The notes beneath the pieces are model-generated. The model saw only the letters and a program-made list of their open reading frames with translations. It did no database searches and had not been told where the DNA came from. A program made the position numbers and the translations under genes. Shown piece after piece: positions 1 through 10,918 of a DNA stretch of 64,000 nt (the stretch's first letter is position 1; each line of letters opens with the position of its first letter). The DNA is from Cherax quadricarinatus (lineage: Eukaryota; Arthropoda; Malacostraca; Decapoda; Parastacidae), in NCBI RefSeq assembly GCF_038502225.1, contig NC_091357.1:4585225-4649224 (forward strand), written 5' to 3'.

Positions 1-116
1 ACGGATTAATTGTATTTCCATTATTTCTTATGGGAAATATTGCTTCGAATTTCAGACTTTTCGAATTTAGAACTAGCTCCTGGAACGGATTAATTTTGAT
101 TTTTGAGGTTCCACTG
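1..116. mobile_element. Right end of a Tigger/pogo-type MITE, cut by window start
   Basis: The segment ends in GAGGTTCCACTG followed by TA at 117-118, the terminal form and TA target expected of pogo/Tigger elements. It carries subterminal repeats of a TTCGAATTT motif and two AACGGATTAAT blocks, the same architecture as the Tigger ends at 52989-55305. The left end lies outside the window. No coding capacity is visible. Confidence 0.6.
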
Positions 117-229
117 TACTTGTATTTGTTTATACAAATACAGAAAAATTAGTATATATAGTATGTATATATTTAATTTATATTTGGAAAAAATGGAAGA
201 TATGTTTGTAGCTTATGCCTGTTTTTCCT

Positions 230-1924
230 TCAGATATAGTTTATATACCATACAGTAATATACAGGGGGACAAAAGAGATTGTAAAAATTATAGAGGAAT
301 AAGTTTACTGAGTATACCAGGAAAAGTGTACGGTAGGGTTATAATTGAAAGAATTAGAGGTAAGACAGAATGTAGGATTGCGGATGAGCAAGGAGGTTTT
401 AGAGTGGGTAGGGGATTTGTAGATCTTAGACAGCATATGATAGAGTGGATAGGGGAGCAATGTGGAAGATGTTGCAAGTATATGGAATAGGTGGTAAGTT
501 ACTAAATGCTGTAAAGAGTTTTTATGAGGCTAGTGAGGCTCAGGTTAGGGTGTGTAGAAGAGAGGGAGACTACTTCCTGGTAAAAGTAGGTCTTAGACAA
601 GGATGTGTAATGTCACCATGGTTGTTTAATATGTTTATAGATGGGGTTGTGGTAAAAGTAGGTCTTAGACAAGGATGTGTAATGTCACCATGGTTGTTTA
701 ATATGTTTATAGATGGGGTTGTAAAAGAAGTAAATGCTAGGGTGTTCGGGAGAGGGGCGGGATTAAATTATGGGGAATCAAATACAAAAGGGGAATTGAC
801 ACAGTTGCTTTTTGCTGATGATACTGTGCTTATGGGAGATTCTAAAGAAAAATTGCAAAGGTTAGTGGACGAGTTTGGGAGTGTGTGTAAAGGTAGAAAG
901 TTGAAAGTGAACATAGAAAAGAGTAAGGTGATGAGAGTATCAAATGATTTAAATAAAGAAAAATTTGATATCAAATTGGGGAGGAGGAGTATGGAAGAAG
1001 TGAATGTTTTCAGACACTACTTGGGAGTTGCCGTGTCGGCGGATGGATTTATGAAGGATGAGGTTAATCATAGAATTGATGAGGGGAAAAAAAAGGTGAG
1101 TGGTGCGTTGAGGTATATGTGGAGACAAAAAACGTTATCTATGGATGCAAAGAAGGGAATGTATGAAAGTATAGTAGTACCATCACTTATATGGGTGTGA
1201 AGCTTGGGTTGTGAATGCAGCAGCGAGGAGGCGGTTGGAGGCATTGGAGATGTCCTGTCTAAGGGCAATGTGTGGTGTAAATATTATGCAGAAAATTCGG
1301 AGTGTGGAAATTAGGAGAAGGTGTGGAGTAATAAAAGTATTAGAGGGCTGAAGAGGGGTTGTTGAGGTGGTTTGGTCATTTAGAGAGAATGGATCAAAGT
1401 AGAGTGACATGGAGAGCATTTAAATCTGTAGGGGAAGGAAGGCAGGGTAGGGGTGATTCTCGAAAAGGTTGGAAGGAAGGGGTAAGGGAGGTTTTGTGGG
1501 CGAGGGGCTTGGACTTCCAGCAGGCGTGCGTGAGCGTGTTAGATAGGAATGAATGGAGACAAATGGTTTTTGGGACCTGACGATCTGTTGGAGTGTGAGC
1601 AGAGTAATATTTAGTGAAGGAATTCAGGGAAACTGGTTATTTTTATATAGCCAGACTTGAGTCCTGGAAATGGGAAGTACAATGCCTGCACTCTAAAGGA
1701 GGGGTTTGGGATATTGGCAGTTTAGAGGGATATGTTGTGTATCTTTATACGTATATGCTTCTAAACTGTTGTGTTCTGAGCACCTCTGCAAAAACAGTGA
1801 TTAAGTGTGAGTGAGGTGAAAGTGTTGAATGATGATGAAAGTATTTTCTTTTGGGGGATTTTCTTCCTTTTTTGGGTACTTTGCCTTGGTGGGACATGGC
1901 CGACTTGTTAAAAAAAAAAAAAAA
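230..1924 (+). pseudogene. RTE-B LINE copy, 5'-truncated, dead reverse transcriptase
   Basis: This is a 5'-truncated RTE-type non-LTR retrotransposon. Its reverse transcriptase shows the fingers motif NYRGISLLSIPGKVYGR near 280-350, motif B (LRQGCVMSPWLFN, present twice) and the catalytic FADD box near 810-830. The C-terminal block GHLERMDQSR...GLDFQQACVSVLDRNEWRQMV ends at 1580. A deletion around 420-445 removes the motif A segment (MDLEKAYD in other copies), so one catalytic Asp is gone. The frame also breaks near 1196 and 1350. The 3'UTR (1581-1910) ends in the shared tail module and an A-run. The start is approximate. The subfamily is called RTE-B because its 3'UTR differs from RTE-A. Confidence 0.85.
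579..722 (+). repeat. 72-bp in-frame tandem duplication in reverse transcriptase
   Basis: Positions 579-650 are repeated exactly at 651-722. The unit is 72 bp, so the frame is kept and 24 residues of the motif B region (GLRQGCVMSPWLFNMFIDG) appear twice in the translation. No other RTE copy in the window has it, so it is private to this copy. Perfect identity suggests it is recent. Confidence 0.95.
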
Positions 1925-2064
1925 TCTTAGTTCGTCTCGTAAGTCCTGATGATCCCAACCTCACAAAAATACAGTATGCTGTACTGTATTTCTATTTTAA
2001 GCTCTAAATGCATTAAATATTGTTGTTTCATCCTCTTGGACTGAAATTATTTAAATAGTATTAA

Positions 2065-2216
2065 CCCTTAAACTGTCCAAACTTAGATCTTCGTTCACGT
2101 GCGTAGCGCTCCGACCTTGATTTCCCCCATTTGAAAGCATGTAAAAAAAAACGTAGATTTACGTTCGGACCCCCCCCCCCACGTGGACGTAGATCTGCGT
2201 TTGGACAGTTTAAGGG
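2065..2216. mobile_element. Short TTAA-flanked MITE
   Basis: A 152-bp element is flanked by TTAA at 2061-2064 and 2217-2220. Its ends are inverted: CCCTTAAACTGTCCAAA on the left and TTTGGACAGTTTAAGGG on the right. The inside contains further inverted AGATCT/ACGT blocks and a C-run. TTAA duplication with a CCC start is typical of piggyBac-type elements; assignment to that superfamily is inference, since no transposase is present. Confidence 0.8.
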
Positions 2217-2220
2217 TTAA

Positions 2221-2971
2221 TCATTTCAGTAGTTATCACATAGAACTACATACATCATTGAGGCCAGGGCCCCTCATGTAGTTCTGTCATGAGCTCAGCT
2301 CAGTCAGATAAACTGTGAGTGGTAAGTTTTAGCCTAGATATGAGAGAATGGGGTCTGTGTAATTAGTGTGCACAGTATATAAAAAAAATCCTGCACCACA
2401 TGGTTTTTATGGATTTATTAGCTGTTTCTTGGTATCATCCGATAGAATGGAAGACACATGTTCTACTGAAGTGAGAGGATTTTGGTTGGTTTTGGGAAGG
2501 GAAGTAGAGGATGTACGTATTCTATTTTTGCCAATTTTCCTATTGTACGAGTTTTTAATAGGTCTGATTCAATTAATGGGATGCCATAAACCATGACCAA
2601 TCATTTCTGGTTATATTTTATTTTATCTGGGAAATAGAGTAAATCTTATACTTCTTTGTGACTATGAATTAAAAATGGAAGGCAAGTTTAATATATGAGA
2701 GGCTTGGGGACATGGTTAATGACCAGAGGAAATGTTGCTTTAGTGCCAGGAATGTCTGCAATGTTTATTTTGTATTCTATTTTTAAATTGTTCCTTTTTT
2801 AATTTTGTGTAAATTGGGTAAATAACTAAATTCTGTGCACGTTATGATGCAGTTGTAATAGTTGAATGGGCAGTTTCTTGTGCTCAGTCAATAGAATAGA
2901 AAGCATACTAGCAAAATAGCTAAGAATTTGGTCCAATGGAACAAGGAATTAACTTCAAGTTGGACTCAAAG
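2221..2971. other. No gene recognised
   Basis: AT-rich sequence with no similarity I recognise. A 76-codon open frame at 2366-2596 has no motif and no splice context, so I do not call it. Confidence 0.5.
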
Positions 2972-3018
2972 TGGGCACAACTTACACATCATCGTTGATG
3001 ATGTGTAAGTTGTGCCCA
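2972..3018. repeat. Perfect 22-bp stem hairpin
   Basis: Positions 2972-2993 are the exact reverse complement of 2997-3018, with a 3-nt GTT loop. The arm begins TGGGCACAACTTACAC. A perfect stem with a tiny loop is unusual in this otherwise eroded sequence. It could be a young palindrome, a small structured RNA or an assembly foldback. No function can be assigned. Confidence 0.9.
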
Positions 3019-3083
3019 AACTGATAGCTTTGTGACTGTGTAACTTCATAAATTTCCCATCACATTTCATTCTTTTGGTGTTG

Positions 3084-4025
3084 TTTTTTTTTTTTTTTTT
3101 TTTTTTTTTATTTATTATCACACTGGCCAATTCCCACCAAAGCAGGGTGGCCCGAAAAAGAAAGACTTTCACCATCATTCACTCCATCACTGTCTTGCCA
3201 GAAGGGTGCTTTACACTACAGTTTTTAAACTGCAACATTAACACCCCTCCTTCAGAGTGCAGGCACTGTACTTCCCATCTCCAGGACTCAAGTCCGGCCT
3301 GCCGGTTTCCTTGAACCCCTTCATAAATGTTACTTTGCTCACACTCCAACAGCACGTCAAGTATTAAAAGCCATTTGCCTCCATTCACTCCTATCAAACA
3401 CGCTCATGCATGCCTGCTGGAAGTCCAAGCCCCTCGCACACAAAACCTCCTTTACCCCCTCCCTCCAACCTTTCCTAGGCCGACCCCTACCCCGCCTTCC
3501 TTCCACTACAGACTGATACACTCTTGAAGTCACTCTGTTTCGCTCCATTCTCTCTACATGTCCGAACCACCTCAACAACCCTTCCTCGGCCCTCTGAACA
3601 ACAGTTTTGGTAATCCCGCACCTCCTCCTAACTTCCAAACTACGAATACTCTGCATTATATTCACACCACACATTGCCCTCAGACATGACATCTCCACTG
3701 CCTCCAGCCTTCTTCTCGCTGCAACATTCATCACCCATGCTTCACACCCATATAAGAGCGTTGGTAAAACTAAACTCTCATAAATTCCCCTCTTTGCCTC
3801 CAAGGACAAAGTTCTTTGTCTCCACAGACTCCTAAGTGCACCACTCGCCCTTTTCCCCTCGTCAATTCTGTGATTCACCTCATCTTTCATAGACCCATCC
3901 GTTGAATACATTCTGAATACATTCACCTCCTCCATACTCTCTCCCTCCAATCTGATATCCAATCTTTCATCACCTAATCTTTTTGTTATCCTCGTAACCT
4001 TACTCTTTCCTGTATTCACTTTTAA
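3084..4025 (-). pseudogene. RTE-A LINE copy, 3' part only
   Basis: Minus-strand copy containing the last 220 codons of the RTE frame (stop at 3357, open to 4019) and the RTE-A 3'UTR. It begins at the poly-T run 3084-3109. The protein starts within the thumb region (NTGKSKV) and runs through LYGCEAWV and RGRGRPRKGWREGVKEVL to the usual FNT terminus. The FRYLGVDVSADGS block is collapsed to FRMYSTDGS by a small deletion. Truncated at the 5' end, as is usual after incomplete target-primed reverse transcription. Confidence 0.9.
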
Positions 4026-5482
4026 AATATTCTCTACTATTTCAAAATTTTTTTTTTTTTTTTAAATGAACATGGAGCAATATTAATTTTAGGGTGTGGA
4101 CAGTGAAAGGGTTGAATCTCTGTTCCCAACTGTTTGAGCAAACACGTAGTGACTAGTGCTTATGGCATTTTACATGAAACTTAATGGACCCTGACACACC
4201 CTCCCACTGCTTAGTAATGAGTCTCTTGCCTACCTAGGAGGTATAAGTCATTTTTTATTTATATTTGAGGCATTTGAAGTTTTGTATTTGCATTTATAGC
4301 TTTTTAATTTGTTTTCATTTGTAGTTGAGGGTTTCAAAAAGTAAATATTTGTATTTGAATTTTATATTTTTTTTGGATTGCTATACAGTATTTATTGTTG
4401 TATTTGGATGTATGTGTTGGATCCCATCTTTGGAGCTGGTACTGTAATGGGCACTTGATTTTTCTGACTATGTATATGGGACAGATCCTTGGCCAGAAGA
4501 AGGCAGTCCAATTGAATTTATGGAGTGCAGTAAACTGTTCAGTTTTCGTTGTTTTGCAGTTTTTATTCTTTTTCTCTATAAGAAAAAAGTTATCAAGGCT
4601 GCATTGTCTGTTTATTCTGCCATTGTGGGAGTAGCCTTTTGACTGTACCATCTATTGAATAATTGTTGTATTACTATATAAGATTATTATGGAGCAATAT
4701 ATTTTAACACTCATTTTTTGTGTATAATTAAGAGATCAAATTCTCACTTAATATGATAAATTATGAGATTATTTTTTCTTTTGATAAAGAGGAAATAATG
4801 TTTTTTCTTTTCCCCTCAGGTATTATTAGTCACACAGTATTGTATTATGAATCTAAATTCTTAGTAATGCTCTTGATTTATCTACACGAGTTGTGTGTTT
4901 CTTGCCAAAATGTAGAAGATTTACTAGGAGTTTTGGTTTGAAAGACACTGAAATTACAAAAATAAAGTTTGAAGCTGGATAAAATTTTCCCAGGTTACCT
5001 TCGTTACACAAGAATATCATAATTTCAGATGACCTCCTTAAGAGTGCAATGTCAGTCATGTGGCCTCTTGGATTGTCATTAGGGGATTTGTGCACATCTT
5101 GATTACTGAGGTATGTATATTATGTACCTGTAACTGGGTCATGATTAAAGTGTAACTTTTCTCATTTGACCTTCATGCTATAAGGATGGAGAAAGGCATA
5201 CTAGGTTTACTGTATAAAGTTTTATGTGGATTTGTGCACTTATAAATCTGTGCCTGTGTATGTGCCTCCTTGCATTTAGGGAGCAGGATCTACTGTATTA
5301 CTGAAAGTCCATAACTCAGAGATCACAGTCTCATGATACAGTATTAGATTTTCATCTTATTTTTTATCCCCCTCATAAATCACTAAAGTTACAAAGTGCC
5401 CTTCTAATCATGATTATTGTTTCATGGATGGCATCATTGGTATACAGTACAGTATTGATTTTAAACTGAGTATGGCTAGATA
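4026..5482. other. No gene recognised
   Basis: AT-rich, apparently unique sequence. Open frames such as 4334-4651 (minus) and 4753-4941 (+) show no recognisable domain. A CCCCTCAG acceptor-like site near 4810-4819 has no supporting exon features. Confidence 0.5.
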
Positions 5483-8262
5483 TTTATTTATTTACTTATT
5501 ATTAATTTAGACATGATACATAGATGTACAAAGAAATACAGTGGTTAAGTGTAACATGCCAAAAGCTCCTTGTATGCAGAGCATTATGGGCAGGCTTCAA
5601 ATTAACTTAAGATTAACTAAGCAATGATATATTCAGTGGTAAAAATTATAGTGAACAAATAACAATTAAGCACAAATGAGTATTTCAAAGACAGGTTATA
5701 TGGTCATTTGCAGAGTTGCTGTGCATTCAATTGAATGGAGTATTCTGTTAGGTAATGTAATTAAAAAAAAAAAGTTTGATAGAGTCACAGGTAAAACATT
5801 TATGAGATACAGTTATTCAGTATTTATTTAGTTGTGGGTGAGTAAGTGATTTTTAAGAAGAGACTTGAACTTTATATTCACAGGTAATGAATTCCAGATT
5901 TTTTGGGCCTTTTATGTGCATTGAGTTTTTGCACAGTGTGAGATGGACACAAGGAACATCAAAGAGTGATCTGTGCCTTGTGTTATGGTCATGTGTTCTG
6001 TTGAGGTTGGTAAGGAGACGTTTGAGGGGAGGGTTTATATCCGAGTTAAGTGTTCTATGTATGTAGTAGGTACAATAATAAGTGGATGTGCAGGTTCAGA
6101 GTTTTGAAAATTGGTGGAGTGTGCTGCCTGTAGTGGGAATTTGTTATTCTGACTGCAACCTTTTGTTGGGTAATTAATGGTCTGAGATGGTTTATTGTTG
6201 TTGAGCCCCATGCACAAATTCCATAGGTGAGATAGGGGTAAATAAGCGAGTGATATAGGGCCAGGAGGGCTGACTGTGGAACATAGTACCGTATTTTCGA
6301 TAGTATGCCTACTGTCTTGGAAATTTTCTTGGAAATTTGTTGTATATGTGTTTGAAATTTGAGTCTACTATCAAAGTGGATTCCTAAGAATTTTCCCTCT
6401 GTGAGCTTTGTGATAGTTGATACGTTTATCATTATGTTAAGAGGGACATCTGTAGCTCTGTTTCCAAACTGAATGAAGTAGGTTTTGTCAATGTTGAGAG
6501 TAAGTTTGTTAGTCATCATCCAGGTAGACATTTTCTGTAATTTGGCATTTACAGTATTGGCTAGCATGACTGGGCTTGGGTGAGAGAAGACGAATGTAGT
6601 GTCATCTGCAAATAGTGTGGGTTTGAGTAGTTGCGGTGCATTTGGTAGGTCGTTTATGTAAACGAGAAAGAGAAGAGGGCCAAGGACACTTCCCTGTGGG
6701 ACGCCAACTGTAATGAGCTGTGTGGAAGAGTTTGCTCCATTTGGGTACACATATTGTTGCTGAGGTATGACTTTAGGTAGTTGAGGGAGTGCCCTCTTAT
6801 ACCATAGTGCGACAATTTTATGTGGAGCAAATCATGATCAACTGTATCAAAAGCTCTACGTAAATCAATGAAGATCCCCAGTGGGACTTCTTTTTTCTCT
6901 AGTGCAGTGTATATTTGTTCTAGCATGTGTATAATAGCATCATTTGTATTTTTATTAGGCCTGAACCCAAACTGACAGGGGTTGAGTATGTTGTGGGAGA
7001 TGAGGTAGGAATAGATTTGCTTATGAATTAATTTTTCAAAGATTTTAGAGAGAGGGTGTAAGTTGGATATTGGCCTATAGTTATTCAAGTCTGTTTGGTC
7101 TCCTCTTTTATGTATCGGGGTGACCCTCGCTATTTTGAGAACTGTGGGGAAGGTAGAGGATTCAATGGATTTGTTAGTGTGTTGCAATGATTGGTGACAG
7201 CACTTGAGATGCTTTTTTTGTATATAAAGGGTGGTAAGGTATTTAAATCTCCTGACTTGTTTTTAAGTGTGTTGATAATAAGGAAGACTTCTGCTGGGTT
7301 AGTCGGAGCTAGGAACAGTGTGTTTGGGTAGTTGCCAGTGAGGTAGTTATTGGGTGGGGTATTTGAGCTTGGTATTTTATTGACTAGGTTTTTTCCTATT
7401 GTGGAGAAGAAATCATAGTCTGTTTGCTGTTTCAGTTGGTGGGAGTTGGGGTTCATCTGGTTTAGTTAGTTCAATTGCACTATTTCCTGATATCTTTTTT
7501 GTTCCTAGAATTTCTGATAGGGTTTTCCAGGTCTTTTTTATATCACCTTTTAAGTTGGACAATCTGTTCTCATAATACAATTTTTTAGCCCTTCTTATCA
7601 GGCTGGTTAGGATTGATGAGTAATGTTTTGTTTGGTCTCTGGTTATGTGACCCATTCTGTACTGTTTTTCATATAGGTGCTTTGTATTTATGGATTTGAG
7701 GATGCTGGGTGTTAGCCAGGGACTGTTCAGTCTCTTAGCTGTCATCTGTTTAGTTTTTTTAGGGCAGTGCTTGTTATAGAGGTATTGGGTCTTTTTTAGA
7801 AATTTATTAATACATTCGTCAATATCTGTATAGTTTTCTAGCTCAGTGTGCCAGTTGATGTTTGTCATTGCTGTTGTGAAGTTATTAATGGCTGCCTCAT
7901 TATGAAGTCTGAAAGTGACTTTAGTAGTGTCTTGGGGTAATTTGCCTAGATTAGTAATGAGGAAGGTAGGGTAGTGGTTTGTGGTTTTATCTGTGATTAT
8001 GCCTGTCTTTAAAGGGGATATAGTGTTGGTCCAGATGTGGTCTAGTGGGGAAACACTAGTCTCTGTAATTCTTGTAGGTTTTGTTACTCTTGGTAGCAAC
8101 AAGCAGTTACTCAGTGTTTGTGAATTCAGTAACTTGAGTCCTGGTCTTGCAGGAGATTTATATTGAAGTCCCCTGAGAGTAGTAAGTGATCTTTATTCAT
8201 GTGTGCATCAGTTATCATACTTCCTAGATTTTCACTAAAACGGCTAATGTTTGACTGTAGTT
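5483..8262 (-). pseudogene. L2/CR1-superclade LINE, minus strand, frameshifted
   Basis: Non-LTR retrotransposon running right to left. The 5' end is truncated in the endonuclease: GDFNINLL is readable near 8158-8180 and SPLDHIWTN near 8040. The reverse transcriptase follows in broken frames (7413-8102, 7130-7456, 6654-7187, 6055-6750). It contains NNYRPISNLHPLSKIFEKL, FIDLRRAFDTVDHDLL (motif A), GVPQGSVLGPLLFL (motif B) and LFADDTTFVFS (motif C). The C-terminal YPYLTYGICAWG block and a tail ending in TATT repeats (AAAT on the coding strand) match the second copy at 21512-24773. The exact clade (L2, Crack or related) cannot be settled by eye. Confidence 0.85.
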
Positions 8263-8463
8263 ATGATTCATACCGTGGTGAACACTGTTATTACTGTAAG
8301 CTTTATTTAGCTTTGATACTACAGTGGATATGCTTTCTGTAGTCTTTCAGTAGATTTTCAACTTGAGAGGAATCTTCTGAGAAGAGCATTAGGACTGAAG
8401 GATGGGAAAATAGCTTTAAAGCAAAACAAATTTAATTCTTTTTATAGTTACAATTTGAGTGGA

Positions 8464-8563
8464 TATCCATGGAGATGCGGAAAAGGCATCCTTCCTCTGT
8501 AAGCCATACATGTCGTAAGAGGCGACTAAAATGCCAGGAGCAAAAAGTTAGTAACCCCTAATC
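8464..8563 (+). mobile_element. Fragment of the RTE-derived short element (5'UTR part)
   Basis: Matches the RTE 5'UTR segment containing CCGTAAGCCATGCGTGTCGT and AGGCGACTAAAATGCC, slightly diverged. It runs to the AGTAACCCC block and stops without the 3' tail. It abuts an oppositely oriented fragment of the same family. Confidence 0.75.
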
Positions 8564-8571
8564 TTTCTTCT

Positions 8572-8690
8572 TTCAACAAACCGGCCGTATCCCACCAAGG
8601 CAGGGTGGCCCAAAAAGAAAAACAAAAGTTTCTCTTTTTAAATTTAGTAATTTATACAGGAGAAGGGGTTACTAGCCCCTTGCTCCCAAA
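8572..8690 (-). mobile_element. Fragment of the RTE-derived short element (3' tail part)
   Basis: Minus-strand copy of the last part of the short element. It shows the tail module (GGGCCACCCTGCCTTGGTGG when reversed), the AACTTTTGTTTT stretch and the GGGGCTAGTAACCCC block. Together with the adjacent + fragment it forms an inverted pair. Confidence 0.75.
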
Positions 8691-8702
8691 AAGAAAGAAA
8701 AA

Positions 8703-9740
8703 CTTGTCACACTCATCCTCATATCTGACATAAAGATGTAAGCCATAGCTCCGTGTCTTCGTTTGTGGATGACGCCCGAATTGCCATGACAGTGACCTCC
8801 ATCGAAGACAACGAAAGACTCCAAGTGGACATCAACCAAATCTTCAAATGGGCCACTCAAAACAGTATGAAGTTCAATGAAGAGAAATTTCATCTACTCA
8901 GATATGGAAAACTTGAGGAAATTAAAATTGTATCAGGGTATACAACAAATTCTAACCATATAATAGAGCAAAAAAGTAATGTGAAGGACATGGGAGTGAT
9001 AATGTCAGAGGATCTCGCCTTCAAAAACCACAACAATGTATCTACCACATCTGCTAGGAAAATGATAGGATGAATAATGAGAACCTTCAAAACTAGGGAC
9101 GCCAAGCTCATGATGATTCTCTTCAAACCGCTTGTTCTCTCTAGGCTGGAATACTGCTGTACACTAATAGGCCCCATCAAGGCAGGCGAAATTGCTGACC
9201 TGGAGAGTGTACAAAGAACATTCACGGCACATGTAAGAATGATAAGGCACCTAAATTACTGGGAACAGTTCAAATCCCTTCATTTGTATTCCCTGGAATG
9301 TAGGCAAGAGAGAGAAATGATAATATACACTTGGAAAATCCTAGAGGAATTAGTACCAAACTTGCAAACGAAAATCACTCCCCATGAAAACCAAAGATTC
9401 GGCAGGAGATGCAACATTCCCCCAATAAAAAGCAGGGGCGCCACGAGTACACTGAGAAACAACACAATAAGTGTCTGGGGCCCAAGACTGTTCAACTGCC
9501 TCCCAGCATACATAAGGGGGATTACCAATAGACCTCTGGCTGTCTTCAAGAAGGCGCTGGACAGGCACATAAAGTCAGTACCTGACCAGGTGGGCTGTGG
9601 TTCGTACGTCAGTTTTCGAGTGGCCAGCAGTAACAGCCTGGTTGATCAGACCCTGATCCACTACAAGGCCTGGTCTCAGACCAAGCTGTGAGGGCATTGA
9701 CCCCCAAAACCCTCTCCATGTATACTCCAGGTTAGGGTGG
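8703..9740 (+). pseudogene. LINE-C (CR1-superclade) 3' half
   Basis: The 3' half of a reverse transcriptase frame. It starts at motif C, here FVDD instead of FADD, and runs to the C-terminal signature GCGSYVSFRVASSNSLVDQ. The frame 8753-9073 ends at a TGA inside MIG*IMRTFK, where the sister copy at 14220 has Trp, and then resumes at 9077-9691. Both the altered catalytic box and the stop make it inactive. It ends in degraded CTCCAGGT tail repeats near 9700-9735. The clade assignment rests on SxSLVDQ-type C-termini and overall RT layout. Confidence 0.8.
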
Positions 9741-10019
9741 ATATATTCTTCTTGACACAACTTACTGTGGTACATATTTTGAGCCAGATAAAGTACACCA
9801 CTGGTTTGCCCATCACATACATTAATTTTTTTTTTTTTATCCAAACCAACCTCCAAACTTGTTCCCAACCAACTTGGGTCATTCAGATGTATTTTGGTGA
9901 ATGCAAACTTCTCTCTCTGCTGAGCCTGCAGAAGATTTTTCCATGGAACTCTACCATGTATACTAGATTCATGTAGCTAATATTAAATGATAGTCCTGGA
10001 TAGGAATGGGATGATAGCT

Positions 10020-10215
10020 AAATTTTGCTGATACTGACACTGGGTTTTAGCCAATACCCACCCGTATTCATACCGATGCCAACAAAACTAGCTAGTACCC
10101 ACTCATACTGATATTGATATCATCAAAATGAGTTGATACCCACCAGTACTCAATTTTAGGCTAGTACCAGTATCGCCAAAATTAGCTGATACTTACTGAT
10201 ACCAACACTCTGGCA
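10020..10215. repeat. Degenerate tandem repeat, period about 50-55 bp
   Basis: Diverged repeats built around CAAAATTAGCTGATACC and CCCACC-GTACTCA motifs recur at roughly 50-55-bp spacing. Unit boundaries are blurred, so this is an old minisatellite. Confidence 0.55.
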
Positions 10216-10228
10216 CACCAATACTTTG

Positions 10229-10389
10229 GCCCCATTCAGGGCAGGAGAAATATCAGAGCTGGAACAGATACAGAGGTCATTTGTGACCTGCACAGTGCCA
10301 ATAAAGCATTTGAATTACTGGGAAAGCCTTAAAGTCTTAAATATGTCCTCACTGGAGTGGAGAAAAAAAGAGATGCATGATAATATGTA
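10229..10389 (+). pseudogene. LINE-C fragment
   Basis: Translates in a broken frame to a run matching the LINE-C segment PLKAGEISELEQIQRSF...NYWESLKVLNM. It corresponds to positions near 9170-9330 of the copy at 8703-9740. It is cut off at a TA/CAG boundary by the next element. Confidence 0.65.
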
Positions 10390-10654
10390 CAGATGCTCCT
10401 AGCTTCACGATGGTTCAACTTTAGATATTTTGACTATACGATGCTTGGATTCAAGGCATTCAAAGATTGTGTTATGCTGCTTCTGGGTGGAAATGCTGCA
10501 GGTTTTAAACTGAAACCTTTCCTAATCTCCCACTCCAGGAACCCCCCAGCATTCAAGAATGTGAGCAAGCATATGCTTCACATATATTATTACCATAACA
10601 AGAAAGCCTAGATGACATTAGTAATGTTTGAAGACTGGTTTTCGAACTATTTTA
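10390..10654 (+). pseudogene. Degraded jerky/Tigger-type transposase fragment
   Basis: Begins with CAGATGCTCC after a TA dinucleotide, which looks like a pogo-type terminal repeat. An internally deleted DDE_1 transposase remnant follows: GFKLKPFLISHSRNPPAF, then HNKKA*MTLVMFEDWF with an in-frame TAG where Trp is expected. These correspond to the CKVKPLLVYHSETPRAF and NSKAWVTREFF blocks of the Tigger at 44698-46317. Only about 60 codons survive. Confidence 0.7.
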
Positions 10655-10747
10655 TTCCCGAAAAAGAAAAACTTTCACCATCATTCACTCCATCACTGTC
10701 TTGCCAGAAGGGTGCTTTACACTACAGTTTTTTTAAACTGCAACAGT
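10655..10747 (-). mobile_element. RTE-A 3'UTR fragment
   Basis: Matches the minus-strand RTE-A 3'UTR (CCATCACTGTCTTGCCAGAA, TTTAAACTGCAAC). The terminal hairpin module is lost and no coding sequence is attached. Confidence 0.8.
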
Positions 10748-10918
10748 GTGTATGTGTAACTTTATATATTTTGTATGTTTTTATATGCGTTGATAAAAAG
10801 AAAAGGTTGAGAGGGAAGCCTGGTTCATAATATAATGTTATTTGATAATCACACGATAATAAGGAGAGACAAATTTAATTATATATGGAAAATTTATTAC
10901 ATACGTTTTGCTCATGTG

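Noticed and set aside
215..490. Separate small gene upstream of the RTE frame
   Set aside because: It is the RTE finger region, shifted by the deletion that removes motif A.
2366..2596. 76-codon + frame
   Set aside because: No recognisable domain, no splice context and typical of chance length in AT-rich DNA.
3083..3110. T-runs (also 21206, 31106, 49851, 63684) as transcription terminators
   Set aside because: They are the reversed A-rich ends of LINEs or simple T-tracts in eukaryotic DNA, not terminators.
4753..4941. Possible exon after CCCCTCAG near 4819
   Set aside because: Acceptor-like sequence only. The downstream frame has no similarity, no good donor and no link in phase to the FAM210A-like exons.
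10393..10611. Novel small gene of 72 codons
   Set aside because: Its first codons are a transposon terminal repeat and the rest matches the DDE_1 transposase segment seen in Tigger A and B.
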